Part shown: in pieces, positions 1-6,550 of the stretch
Position numbering within the stretch: the stretch's first letter is position 1
How the letters are laid out: every line of letters begins with the position of its first letter
DNA from: an uncultured Oscillospiraceae bacterium
GTDB taxonomy: Bacteria > Bacillota > Clostridia > Oscillospirales > Acutalibacteraceae
Direction: 5' to 3'
DNA: 11,716 bases
NCBI GenBank assembly: GCA_900552925.1
Contig: USBH01000022.1
Location: 1 to 11,716 of the forward strand
Made by a program: the position numbers and the translations under genes
Notes under the pieces: model-generated
Databases searched by the model: none
Told to the model about the DNA's origin: nothing
What the model saw: the letters and a program-made list of their open reading frames with translations, nothing else

Positions 1-27
1 GGGCTCGGAGATGTGTATAAGAGACAG
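1..27 (+). other. Residual Nextera sequencing adapter (Tn5 mosaic end)
   Basis: Bases 9-27 read AGATGTGTATAAGAGACAG, the 19-bp hyperactive Tn5 mosaic end, and bases 1-8 (GGGCTCGG) continue into the Nextera read-2 adapter. This is library-preparation sequence left on a contig end, not genomic DNA and not a natural Tn5/IS50 copy, since nothing else of a transposon follows. True genomic sequence starts at about base 28. Confidence 0.96.
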
Positions 28-143
28 GCCTCTATTATATTGCATTTCAGACGAAAAAGAAAGAGAAGACGGGAAAATTTGCGCCGCAGCCGTAGAAAAG
101 TGCCGAAAACCCGCATTTTTCCTGAGGTTTTCCTGAAAATCCC

Positions 144-172
144 TTGTTAAATTTACAAAAGTATCCTATAAT
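144..172 (+). promoter_or_regulatory. Distal promoter P1 of the phosphorylase gene
   Basis: TTGTTA (144-149) and a perfect TATAAT (167-172) are separated by 17 bp, matching a sigma-A promoter (4/6 and 6/6). Transcription would start near 179, giving a leader of about 250 nt. The -35 box lies in an imperfect 15-bp palindrome (144-158, TTGTTAAATTTACAA, one mismatched pair), which could be an operator. The promoter is predicted from sequence only. Confidence 0.6.
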
Positions 173-201
173 AGGCGGGAAGAAAACGCCGCATGCTTTC
201 T

Positions 202-229
202 CCCGCCTGCGGCCTTTCCGCAGGCCGGG
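202..229 (+). repeat. GC-rich hairpin between the two phosphorylase promoters
   Basis: CCTGCGG (206-212) pairs with CCGCAGG (218-224) around a 5-nt loop. The stem continues outward with CCCG (202-205) against CCGGG (225-229) with one bulged base, about 11 bp in total. No U-run follows directly, so it is not a standard intrinsic terminator. In transcripts from P1 it would be a strong leader structure; it may also be a remnant terminator of the truncated upstream gene. Confidence 0.5.
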
Positions 230-300
230 CAATGGCATTTTGCGCCGTTTTTCTGTAAAAACCATACAAAGCGAAATGGCAAACTTCGTATTGTTCAGCA

Positions 301-329
301 TTGAATCCCCTGTGTTTTTAGTATATAAT
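301..329 (+). promoter_or_regulatory. Proximal promoter P2 of the phosphorylase gene
   Basis: TTGAAT (301-306) and a perfect TATAAT (324-329) are separated by exactly 17 bp in AT-rich DNA. This is the best sigma-A promoter match in the window. Transcription would start near 336, leaving a leader of about 95 nt that contains the stem-loop at 374-406 and the ribosome site at 419-424. Confidence 0.75.
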
Positions 330-373
330 TTACTTAAAACATTTCATTTTCATGCACTAAATTATATCGTTTT

Positions 374-406
374 GTGTAATATGCATAAATATCCTGCATT
401 TTACAC
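374..406 (+). promoter_or_regulatory. Leader stem-loop just upstream of the phosphorylase ribosome site
   Basis: GTGTAATATGCA (374-385) pairs with TGCATTTTACAC (395-406): 11 of 12 positions pair (T380/T400 mismatch) around a 9-nt loop. It ends 12 nt before the AGGAGG at 419-424. It could be an mRNA structure affecting translation or stability, or a DNA operator downstream of P2. It is not a known riboswitch to my eye. Confidence 0.5.
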
Positions 407-430
407 CTGTAACAGCTTAGGAGGTACTAC

Positions 431-2869
431 ATGAATTACAGCATGACGGTCGCCCAGGTGAAGACGGCCATCCAGGAGAAACTCTCCCACATCTACGGCG
501 TTTCCTCCGAAAATGCCAGCGACGACGAGTTTTACAAGGCATCCGCCCTCGTCGTGCGCGATCTTATGGTGCGCGGCCGCGACGAGTTCGTGCGCAACGC
601 AGAAAAAAGCGAAACGAAGCAGATCTATTATTTATGTATGGAGTTCCTGCTCGGCCGCTCGCTGAAGAACAACCTCTTCAACCTCGGCCTTGAGGAAAAC
701 TTCCGCAAGGCGCTCTCCGAAATGGGCGTGAAGCTCGACGCGCTGTACGAGCAGGAGCCGGACGCCGGCCTCGGCAACGGCGGCCTCGGCCGCCTCGCGG
801 CGTGCTTCCTTGACGGCCTCGCCACGCAGGGCTACCCGGCGATGGGCTACTCGCTGCGCTACGAGTACGGCATCTTCCGCCAGAAGCTCGTCGAGGGCTG
901 GCAGACCGAGCTGCCGGACTTCTGGCTGCCGGGCGGCGAAGTCTGGATGCAGAAGGTCGACGAAAGCGCGATCGAGGTCCACTTCGACGGCTACATCGAG
1001 GAGCAGTGGCACGACCAGTACCATTCCGTGCGCCACAAGAACTACACCTCGATCCTCGCGATCCCGTATGACCTGTACGTTTCCGGCATGGACGGCAAGG
1101 GCATTTCCGTCCTGCGCATCTGGCGCGCCGCCGCGAACGAATTCGATATGAAGCTCTTCAACAGCGGCAACTACATGCGCGCGATGGAGCAGACCGCGAT
1201 GGCCGAGACCATCACGAAGGTCCTTTACCCGGAGGACAACCACCTCGAGGGCAAGAGCCTGCGCCTTGCGCAGCAGTACTTCCTCGTTTCCGCCTCCGTG
1301 CAGGACATCGTGCGCCGCCACCTGTACACGCACAGCTCGCTGGACGACCTGCCGAGGCTCGCGGCGATCCACCTGAACGACACACACCCGGTGCTCGCGA
1401 TTCCCGAGCTGATGCGCATCATGCTCGACGAATGCGGCTACGGCTGGGACGCGGCGTGGGACATCGTCTGCCGCACGATCGCCTACACGAACCACACGGT
1501 CATGAGCGAGGCGCTCGAGTGCTGGAGCGTGGAGCTCTTCAGATCCCGCCTGCCGCGCATCTACCAGATCGTCGAGGAGATCAACCGCCGCTTCTGGGAG
1601 GAGATGCGCCGCCGCGGCGTGGACGAGGGCAAGATCTGGCGCATGGCGCCGCTGTGCGACGGCTACGTGCGCATGGCGAACCTCGCCGTCCTCGCCTCGC
1701 ACAGCACGAACGGCGTTTCCGAGCTGCACAGCGAGATCCTCAAGGACAGCGTCTTCCACGACTTCTACACCGAGATGCCGCAGAAGTTCAAGAACGTCAC
1801 GAACGGCATCGCGCACCGCCGCTGGCTGAACCAGGCGAACCCGAAGCTCGCCGCGCTCATCACGGAGCTGACCGGCGACGGCTACATCCACGACGCGACG
1901 CAGCTTGAAAAGCTGATGGCGTACAAGGACGACGCCGCGGTGCTCGAAAAGCTCGAGGCGATCAAGCTCTCGAACAAGCAGCGCCTCGCCGAGTACGTAA
2001 AGCGCACGCAGGGCCAGATCGTCGACCCGAACAGCATCTTCGACGTGCAGGTCAAGCGCCTGCACGAGTACAAGCGCCAGCACATGAACGCGCTGCACAT
2101 CCTCTCCGTCTACCAGTGGCTGCTGGAGAACCCGAACGCCGAGTACACGCCGCACACCTACTTCTTCGGCGCGAAGGCGGCGCCGGGCTATTACTTCGCG
2201 AAGGAGATCCTGCAGTTCGTCGTCTGCCTTGCCAACACGATCAACAACGACCCGCGCGTCAACCAGAAGCTGCGCGTCATCTTCGTCGAGAACTACTGCG
2301 TCTCCTGGGCGGAACTGCTGACCCCGGCCGCCGAAATCAGCGAGCAGATCTCGCTGGCCGGCACCGAGGCCTCCGGCACCTCGAACATGAAGTTCATGAT
2401 CAACGGCGCCATCACGCTCGGCACGCTCGACGGCGCGAACGTCGAGATCCACGAGGCGGTCGGCGACGACAACATCATCCTCTTCGGCATGACAACGCCC
2501 GAGGTCAACAGCCTGCGCGCTTCCGGCTACCGGCCGCGCAACCAGTATGAGAACAACGCCATCATCCGCAAGGCCGTCGACGCGCTCGGCCAGGGTTTTG
2601 ACGGCAAGACCTTCTCGAACCTGCACCAGGCGCTGCTCAACGTGGACCAGTATATGGCGCTGGCCGATTTCGCCTCCTACAGCGAAGCCCAGCAGCGCGC
2701 GGAGCGCCTGTACAAGGACCAGAAGAAGTGGAACGCGATGTCGCTCGTCAACACGGCAAAGGCCGGCATCTTCGCGGCCGACCGCGCGATCCGCGACTAC
2801 GCGAACAACATCTGGCTCGCCGAGCCGGTGAAGACCGCCAGCACCGCAAACACAAAGAAAAAGGCTTAA
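431..2869 (+). CDS. glgP: Glycogen/maltodextrin phosphorylase (GT35)
   Basis: This 812-residue protein is a full-length alpha-glucan phosphorylase, close to the usual 800-815 residues of bacterial enzymes. It releases glucose-1-phosphate from non-reducing ends of alpha-1,4-glucans in the cytoplasm, using pyridoxal phosphate as cofactor. Visible signatures are the glycine-rich loop starting EPDAGLGNGGLGRLAACF (about residues 109-126), VKRLHEYKRQ near residue 540, and the PLP-site block EASGTSNMKF at 646-655, whose Lys654 should carry PLP. This is followed by NGAITLGTLDGANVEI. The motif has Ser where many homologues have Gly (GTGNMK). The ATG at 431 follows AGGAGG with 6-nt spacing. Its substrate (stored glycogen or imported maltodextrin) cannot be fixed from sequence, so the symbol malP is possible. 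The GH13 gene downstream fits joint glucan degradation. Confidence 0.97.
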   Translation: MNYSMTVAQVKTAIQEKLSHIYGVSSENASDDEFYKASALVVRDLMVRGRDEFVRNAEKSETKQIYYLCMEFLLGRSLKNNLFNLGLEENFRKALSEMGVKLDALYEQEPDAGLGNGGLGRLAACFLDGLATQGYPAMGYSLRYEYGIFRQKLVEGWQTELPDFWLPGGEVWMQKVDESAIEVHFDGYIEEQWHDQYHSVRHKNYTSILAIPYDLYVSGMDGKGISVLRIWRAAANEFDMKLFNSGNYMRAMEQTAMAETITKVLYPEDNHLEGKSLRLAQQYFLVSASVQDIVRRHLYTHSSLDDLPRLAAIHLNDTHPVLAIPELMRIMLDECGYGWDAAWDIVCRTIAYTNHTVMSEALECWSVELFRSRLPRIYQIVEEINRRFWEEMRRRGVDEGKIWRMAPLCDGYVRMANLAVLASHSTNGVSELHSEILKDSVFHDFYTEMPQKFKNVTNGIAHRRWLNQANPKLAALITELTGDGYIHDATQLEKLMAYKDDAAVLEKLEAIKLSNKQRLAEYVKRTQGQIVDPNSIFDVQVKRLHEYKRQHMNALHILSVYQWLLENPNAEYTPHTYFFGAKAAPGYYFAKEILQFVVCLANTINNDPRVNQKLRVIFVENYCVSWAELLTPAAEISEQISLAGTEASGTSNMKFMINGAITLGTLDGANVEIHEAVGDDNIILFGMTTPEVNSLRASGYRPRNQYENNAIIRKAVDALGQGFDGKTFSNLHQALLNVDQYMALADFASYSEAQQRAERLYKDQKKWNAMSLVNTAKAGIFAADRAIRDYANNIWLAEPVKTASTANTKKKA

Positions 2870-2890
2870 CCCGCCTGCACGCATTTTCAA

Positions 2891-2923
2891 GGGACGCCGG
2901 AATAGCATTCCGGCGTCCCTTTT
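2891..2923 (+). terminator. Intrinsic terminator after the phosphorylase gene
   Basis: GGGACGCCGGAAT (2891-2903) pairs perfectly with ATTCCGGCGTCCC (2907-2919) across a 3-nt loop, giving a 13-bp stem followed by TTTT. The U-run is only four bases before CTG, so some read-through into the GH13 gene is plausible. No clear promoter lies between this hairpin and the next start codon. Confidence 0.92.
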
Positions 2924-2953
2924 CTGAATCTTAACCGCAAGGGAGCCCTCGCC

Positions 2954-4864
2954 ATGACTTTTTTCAACTCCAGAAACCCGATTTACCGCAGCCCCACCGG
3001 CGCCGTTCCGGCCGGCACGCGCGTTCACTTCAAGATCACCGTGCCGCGCAGCATGGCCTGCTCCGCCGCCTACCTGCTCGTGCTCGACACCGACGGCCGC
3101 ACCGTCTGCAACGACATGTTCTGGTGCGGCATGAACGGCGACGACCACGAGTGGTGGGAGTGCCACTTTGCGCCGCAGAACGCCGGGCTGTGCTTCTACC
3201 ACTTCGAGCTGCGCACCTCCCGCGGGCATTTCGTGCTGAAAAAGGACATCGGCGGCGAGGCCCGTGCCGGCGGCAGCGAGGACTGGCAGCTCACGGCCTA
3301 TTCGGCGGACTTCAAGACGCCGGAGTGGCTCGCCGGCGGCGTTCTGTACCAGATTTTCCCCGACCGCTTCTACTGCTCCGGCCGGGAGAAGCACGATATC
3401 CCCTACGGCCGCACGATGCACGCCGACTGGTCCGAGCAGCCCGAATGGCGGCCGAACGCCGAGGGCAAGATCACGAACACCGACTTTTTCGGCGGCGACC
3501 TCAAGGGCATCGAGCAGAAGCTCGGCTACCTCAAGTCGCTCGGCGTGACGTGCATCTACCTGAACCCGATCTTTGAATCGCACTCGAACCACCGCTACGA
3601 CACCGCGAATTACGAGAAGATCGACCCGCTGCTCGGCACCGAGGAGGACTTCCACTCGCTCTGCGCCGCCGCAAAGGCGCGCGGCATCCGCATTTTGCTC
3701 GACGGCGTGTTCAGCCACACCGGCAGCGACAGCATCTATTTCAACCGCGAGGGCCGCTACGGCGACGGCGGCGCCTACCGCTCGCAGCAGTCCCCCTACT
3801 ACCCGTGGTACTCGTTCCGCAGCTGGCCGAACGACTACGAGTGCTGGTGGAACTTCACCACGCTGCCGAACGTGCGCGAGGGCAACCCCGACTACGACGC
3901 GTACATCAACGGCGAAAACGGCATCATCCACCGCTGGCTCGCGGCCGGCGCCTCCGGCTGGCGGCTCGACGTCGCCGACGAGCTGCCGGACTGCTTCCTC
4001 GACAGCCTGAACCGCGCCGTCAAGGGCTTTGACGAGGACGCCGTCGTGCTCGGCGAGGTCTGGGAGGACGCCTCCAACAAGACGGCCTACGGCGTGCGGC
4101 GCCGCTACCTGATGGGCGGCCAGCTCGACAGCGTGATGAACTACCCGTTCCGCGACGCGATCCTCGGCTTCCTCCGCGGCGAACACGCTTCGCTGATGAT
4201 GGACCGCATCGAGACGATCGCCGAAAACTACCCGCCGCAGGTGCTCGACATCCTGATGAACCACATCGGCACGCACGACACCGAGCGCGCGCTGACCGTG
4301 CTGGGCGGCGAACCCGCGGGCGAGCGCGGCCGCGCGTGGCAGAGCGGGCAGCACATGACGCCCGACCAGCGGGAGACCGCGCTCGAGCGGCTGCGGCTCG
4401 CCGCGCTGCTCCAGTTCATGCTGCCGGGCGTGCCCTGCATCTACTACGGCGACGAGGCCGGCATGGAGGGCTACCGCGACCCCTTCAACCGCGCGTGCTA
4501 CCCCTGGGGCCGCGAGGAAAAGGACCTCATCGCCTGGTACCGCTACATCGCGCTGCTGCGCCGCGAGCACGGCGACATTTTGAAGCACGGCAAGCTGCGC
4601 AGCATCTACGCGCACGGCGACATCCTCTCGTTTGAGCGGTACGTGGAAACGCCGCACGGCGAAAAGGCGCTGTTCGTCGCCGTAAACCGCAGCGCGGACA
4701 ACGCGGTGATCCCCAGCGTGGATTACCACAGCGCGCAGTTCATCTTCGGCGCGCCGTACGTGAACAATGCGGAGGGCCCCGGCGAATTCAAGCTGCCGCC
4801 GTTCGGCTTTTCGCTGCTGCGCATCGAGCGCGAGGCGGGCCGCTATATCCCCGAGCTCGACTGA
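2954..4864 (+). CDS. GH13 alpha-glucan hydrolase, neopullulanase/maltodextrin glucosidase type
   Basis: This 636-residue protein has an aromatic-rich N-terminal beta domain resembling CBM34 (about 1-115) before a GH13 catalytic barrel. Conserved regions are YQIFPDRF (132-139), HRYDT starting at H213, region I DGVFSH (250-255), region V LPNV (304-307), region II GWRLDVAD with nucleophile Asp339, region III LGEVW with acid/base Glu368, and region IV HIGTHDTE with Asp442. The catalytic triad is intact. No signal peptide is seen, so it acts in the cytoplasm, probably on maltodextrins, pullulan-like or cyclodextrin substrates; exact specificity is inferred from the subfamily look (GH13_20/39-like). 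A plain GGGAG ribosome site (2941-2945) supports the ATG. With the upstream phosphorylase it would complete alpha-glucan use, transcribed by read-through or a promoter inside the phosphorylase gene. Confidence 0.92.
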   Translation: MTFFNSRNPIYRSPTGAVPAGTRVHFKITVPRSMACSAAYLLVLDTDGRTVCNDMFWCGMNGDDHEWWECHFAPQNAGLCFYHFELRTSRGHFVLKKDIGGEARAGGSEDWQLTAYSADFKTPEWLAGGVLYQIFPDRFYCSGREKHDIPYGRTMHADWSEQPEWRPNAEGKITNTDFFGGDLKGIEQKLGYLKSLGVTCIYLNPIFESHSNHRYDTANYEKIDPLLGTEEDFHSLCAAAKARGIRILLDGVFSHTGSDSIYFNREGRYGDGGAYRSQQSPYYPWYSFRSWPNDYECWWNFTTLPNVREGNPDYDAYINGENGIIHRWLAAGASGWRLDVADELPDCFLDSLNRAVKGFDEDAVVLGEVWEDASNKTAYGVRRRYLMGGQLDSVMNYPFRDAILGFLRGEHASLMMDRIETIAENYPPQVLDILMNHIGTHDTERALTVLGGEPAGERGRAWQSGQHMTPDQRETALERLRLAALLQFMLPGVPCIYYGDEAGMEGYRDPFNRACYPWGREEKDLIAWYRYIALLRREHGDILKHGKLRSIYAHGDILSFERYVETPHGEKALFVAVNRSADNAVIPSVDYHSAQFIFGAPYVNNAEGPGEFKLPPFGFSLLRIEREAGRYIPELD

Positions 4865-4868
4865 ACCG

Positions 4869-4900
4869 ATGTCCTCCGGTTTTCCCCGGGGGACATTTCT
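4869..4900 (+). terminator. Intrinsic terminator after the GH13 gene
   Basis: ATGTCCTCCGG (4869-4879) pairs with CCGGGGGACAT (4886-4896) with one G-T wobble around a 6-nt loop. An 11-bp stem is followed by a short T-rich tail (TTTCT when the closing T of the stem is counted). The tail is weak, but the position 5 bp after the stop codon is typical. Confidence 0.75.
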
Positions 4901-4966
4901 GTCGGCCGGCTTCTGCACGAGCGCGTTTTCTGCGCGCGGGAGACAGGCTTTCCCGACTCTGCGCTC

Positions 4967-4988
4967 CGTAGAGCCGCGCCGCTCTACG
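4967..4988 (+). repeat. Perfect 22-bp dyad upstream of the XRE-type regulator gene
   Basis: CGTAGAGC (4967-4974) and GCTCTACG (4981-4988) are perfect inverted repeats around CGCGCC. They lie about 60 bp before the regulator's start codon and upstream of its possible -10 box at 5021. A dyad in this place could be an operator for autoregulation, or a hairpin left from the preceding terminator region. Function is inferred. Confidence 0.4.
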
Positions 4989-4997
4989 CGCCGTGTG

Positions 4998-5026
4998 TGT
5001 GCAGCCGGCCGTTTATCCCGTACAAT
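4998..5026 (+). promoter_or_regulatory. Possible promoter of the XRE-type regulator gene
   Basis: TACAAT (5021-5026) is a good -10 box, 5/6 to consensus. The best-spaced -35 candidate, TGTGCA (4998-5003, 17-bp spacer), matches at only three positions. Transcription would begin near 5033, leaving a very short leader with the ribosome site almost at its 5' end. An activator may be needed, or the true promoter may lie elsewhere. Confidence 0.35.
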
Positions 5027-5049
5027 ACAGGCAGAAAGGAGGCAAACCC

Positions 5050-5655
5050 ATGGATCAGGCTAAAATCGGCCGGTTTATTGCCGAGCGGCGCAAGGCGCAG
5101 GGCCTCACGCAGCGGCAGCTTGCCGACGCGCTGTCCATCAGCGACAAAACGGTTTCGAAGTGGGAATGCGGAAAGGGCCTGCCGGAGGTTTCGCTGATGC
5201 TGCCGCTGTGCGGCGCGTTGCAAATCACCGTCAACGACCTGTTGTCCGGCGCGGTCGTTTCCGAAACGGATTACCGGAAAAGAGCGGAGGAAAACATGAT
5301 GAATCTGATGAAGGAAAATGAAGAAAACAAGAGACGGATGATGCTCTCCGTCCTGTGCGGCGCGATCACGATCGTCGCGGTCTGCGCGCTGGTCGCGCTC
5401 GCCGCCTTTGCCCCGCTGCCGGCCGCCGCGCGGATCGCCCTGCTCCTGCTGGCTCTGGCCACCGCAGCCGCCGGCGTCTTTGCGGCCGCCATGCTCGACG
5501 CACAGGCCGGCTACTACAAGTGCCCGCACTGCGGCGCGCTTTTCGCGCCGACGTTCAGCGAATACGTGAAGGCGTACCACACGATCACCAGGCGGCGGCT
5601 GACCTGTCCGCACTGCGGGGAAAAGGGCCTGTGCCGAAAGCAGCTCCGGCGCTAG
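5050..5655 (+). CDS. Membrane-associated XRE-family HTH regulator with C-terminal zinc ribbon
   Basis: This 201-residue protein starts with an XRE/Cro-type helix-turn-helix (about 4-66; core LTQRQLADALSISDKTVSKW). A charged linker (about 75-97) leads to two hydrophobic helices (about 98-120 and 125-148). A zinc-ribbon-like tail has two CPHC knuckles (Cys158/Cys161 and Cys186/Cys189). This combination suggests a DNA-binding protein tethered to the inner face of the membrane, possibly sensing envelope or metal/redox state; its targets are unknown. The ATG at 5050 is chosen because AAAGGAGG (5035-5042) sits 7 nt before it and the HTH begins at once. An in-frame GTG at 4993 would add 19 residues without a good ribosome site. 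It stands alone between two terminators. The HTH call is firm; the function is not. Confidence 0.9.
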   Translation: MDQAKIGRFIAERRKAQGLTQRQLADALSISDKTVSKWECGKGLPEVSLMLPLCGALQITVNDLLSGAVVSETDYRKRAEENMMNLMKENEENKRRMMLSVLCGAITIVAVCALVALAAFAPLPAAARIALLLLALATAAAGVFAAAMLDAQAGYYKCPHCGALFAPTFSEYVKAYHTITRRRLTCPHCGEKGLCRKQLRR

Positions 5656-5677
5656 CCGCGCCGCCATCCCCGGAAAA

Positions 5678-5692
5678 TGCAAAATTTTTGCA
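5678..5692 (+). repeat. 15-bp A/T-rich palindrome after the XRE gene
   Basis: TGCAAAA and TTTTGCA flank a single central T, forming a perfect palindrome 22 bp after the XRE stop codon and upstream of the terminator hairpin. It could be a protein-binding site for the downstream operon promoter (its centre is about 50 bp before the -35 box) or chance in an A/T-rich spacer. Confidence 0.3.
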
Positions 5693-5714
5693 AAAACTGT
5701 CCGGCGTCCTCTGC

Positions 5715-5748
5715 GGGCGGGCTTCCCCGAGTTGAAGCCCGCCCTTTT
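5715..5748 (+). terminator. Intrinsic terminator after the XRE gene
   Basis: GGGCGGGCTTC (5715-5725) pairs perfectly with GAAGCCCGCCC (5734-5744) across an 8-nt loop, followed by TTTT. This is a strong 11-bp rho-independent terminator. Its 3' half overlaps the predicted -35 box of the next operon. Confidence 0.9.
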
Positions 5749-5760
5749 CTGTGTTAAAAT
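5732..5760 (+). promoter_or_regulatory. Promoter of the two-component operon, embedded in the preceding terminator
   Basis: TTGAAG (5732-5737) and TAAAAT (5755-5760) are separated by 17 bp. A TG at 5752-5753, one base before the -10 box, makes it an extended -10 promoter. Transcription would start near 5767, about 90 nt before the response-regulator start codon. The -35 box lies in the loop and 3' arm of the terminator hairpin at 5715-5748. Confidence 0.65.
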
Positions 5761-5772
5761 AAAGACAACGCA

Positions 5773-5790
5773 GCCTGTTTTGGAACAGGC
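5773..5790 (+). repeat. Perfect inverted repeat at the start of the two-component operon leader
   Basis: GCCTGTT (5773-5779) and AACAGGC (5784-5790) flank TTGG. The dyad lies just after the predicted start point near 5767, where a repressor or the cognate regulator could bind; as RNA it would form a 7-bp tetraloop hairpin. The half-site GGAACAG recurs in the leader of the peptidase operon at 10062-10068. Confidence 0.45.
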
Positions 5791-5858
5791 CGCCGCGCGG
5801 CCGAAGCGGGGGGCTTTGCCGGGCGGCAAAAGGAGATGCAGGAAGGAACGGTGGGACC

Positions 5859-6521
5859 ATGATCCGGATTCTGATCGTCGAGGACGATGAAAATATTTCA
5901 AAAATGCTGGCGGCGACGCTTTCGATCGGCGGGTACGGCTACGCGCAGTGCGGCGACGGCCTCGAGGCCATCGGGCGCATCACGGCGGAGAGCTACGACC
6001 TGATTCTGCTCGACGTCATGCTGCCCGGCGCCGACGGCTTCGCCGTGCTCGACGCGATCCGCGCGAAGGGCTGCGAAACGCCGGTCATCTTTCTGACGGC
6101 GCTCGGCGCGGTGGCCGACAAGGTCAAGGGCCTGCGCGGCGACGCGGAGGACTACATCGTAAAGCCGTTCGAGGCCGTCGAGCTGCTCGCGCGCATCGAG
6201 GTCGTGCTCCGGCGCGCGGGCAAAAGCGAAATGCGCCTGCAGTACGGCGACATCTGCGTCGACATCGAGCGCCATACGGTCACGAAAAACGGCGAGCCCG
6301 TCGTGCTGACGCCGAAGGAGTTCGACGTGCTCGTCTTCTTCATGCGCAACGTCGACGTCGCGATCACGCGCGAACAGCTGCTCTCGAACGTCTGGGAGTA
6401 CAACTACACCGGCGAATCGCGCACCGTGGACATCCACGTGCAGCAGGTGCGCCGCAAGCTCGGCCTGCAGGGCCGGCTGATCACGATCCCGAAGCTCGGC
6501 TACCGCTTGGAACGCCGCTGA
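5859..6521 (+). CDS. OmpR/PhoB-family response regulator
   Basis: This 220-residue protein has a receiver domain (about 1-118) and a winged-helix DNA-binding domain (about 126-220). Receiver residues are complete: acidic pair Asp9/Asp10, phosphoacceptor Asp52 in LLDVMLPGADG, Thr80 in FLTA, and Lys102 in VKPF. The output domain shows the usual LTPKEFDVL and TVDIHVQQVRRKL...GYRL pattern. It should be phosphorylated by the histidine kinase encoded 29 bp downstream and then control transcription, probably including its own operon. The ATG at 5859 follows a purine-rich GGAAGGAA (5841-5848) at a rather long 10-nt spacing. The regulated genes cannot be read from the sequence. Confidence 0.96.
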   Translation: MIRILIVEDDENISKMLAATLSIGGYGYAQCGDGLEAIGRITAESYDLILLDVMLPGADGFAVLDAIRAKGCETPVIFLTALGAVADKVKGLRGDAEDYIVKPFEAVELLARIEVVLRRAGKSEMRLQYGDICVDIERHTVTKNGEPVVLTPKEFDVLVFFMRNVDVAITREQLLSNVWEYNYTGESRTVDIHVQQVRRKLGLQGRLITIPKLGYRLERR

Positions 6522-6550
6522 CCGCATCCGCCTGAGAAAGGAGACGGCTC

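Larger units (their letters stand above)
28..430 (+). promoter_or_regulatory. AT-rich non-coding control region upstream of the phosphorylase gene
   Basis: No convincing gene lies here. The stretch is clearly AT-richer than the rest of the window. It holds two sigma-A-like promoters (144-172 and 301-329), a GC-rich hairpin (202-229) and a leader stem-loop (374-406), ending in the AGGAGG ribosome site at 419-424. The open frames that cross it on both strands are short, have no ribosome site and show no recognisable protein composition. The 5' gene neighbour is cut off by the contig end. Confidence 0.7.

Noticed and set aside
174..207. Attenuator with alternative pairing of 174-180 and 201-207
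   Set aside because: The 5' arm mostly precedes the predicted P1 start point near 179, so it would not be in the RNA.
254..270. Possible catabolite-repression (cre) site
   Set aside because: The flanks resemble a cre box, but the central CG pair is missing.
407..415. CTGTAACAG mini-dyad near the phosphorylase ribosome site as a third copy of the leader motif
   Set aside because: Only four-base arms and a different spacing from the other two sites; likely chance.
47..434. Short open frames on both strands upstream of the phosphorylase (84 and 96 codons)
   Set aside because: No ribosome site, no recognisable sequence, and they overlap promoters and a hairpin. They are treated as non-coding.
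632..4918. Antisense open frame of 1428 codons across both glucan genes
   Set aside because: Its codons are exact complements of the two sense genes' codons, so it stays open because TTA, CTA and TCA are rare in this GC-rich sequence. The translation is low-complexity Val/Ala/Arg/Asp, and it runs through a terminator hairpin. It is a shadow.
4993..5049. Earlier GTG start for the XRE protein
   Set aside because: It lies upstream of the -10 candidate and lacks a ribosome site, while the ATG at 5050 has AAAGGAGG.
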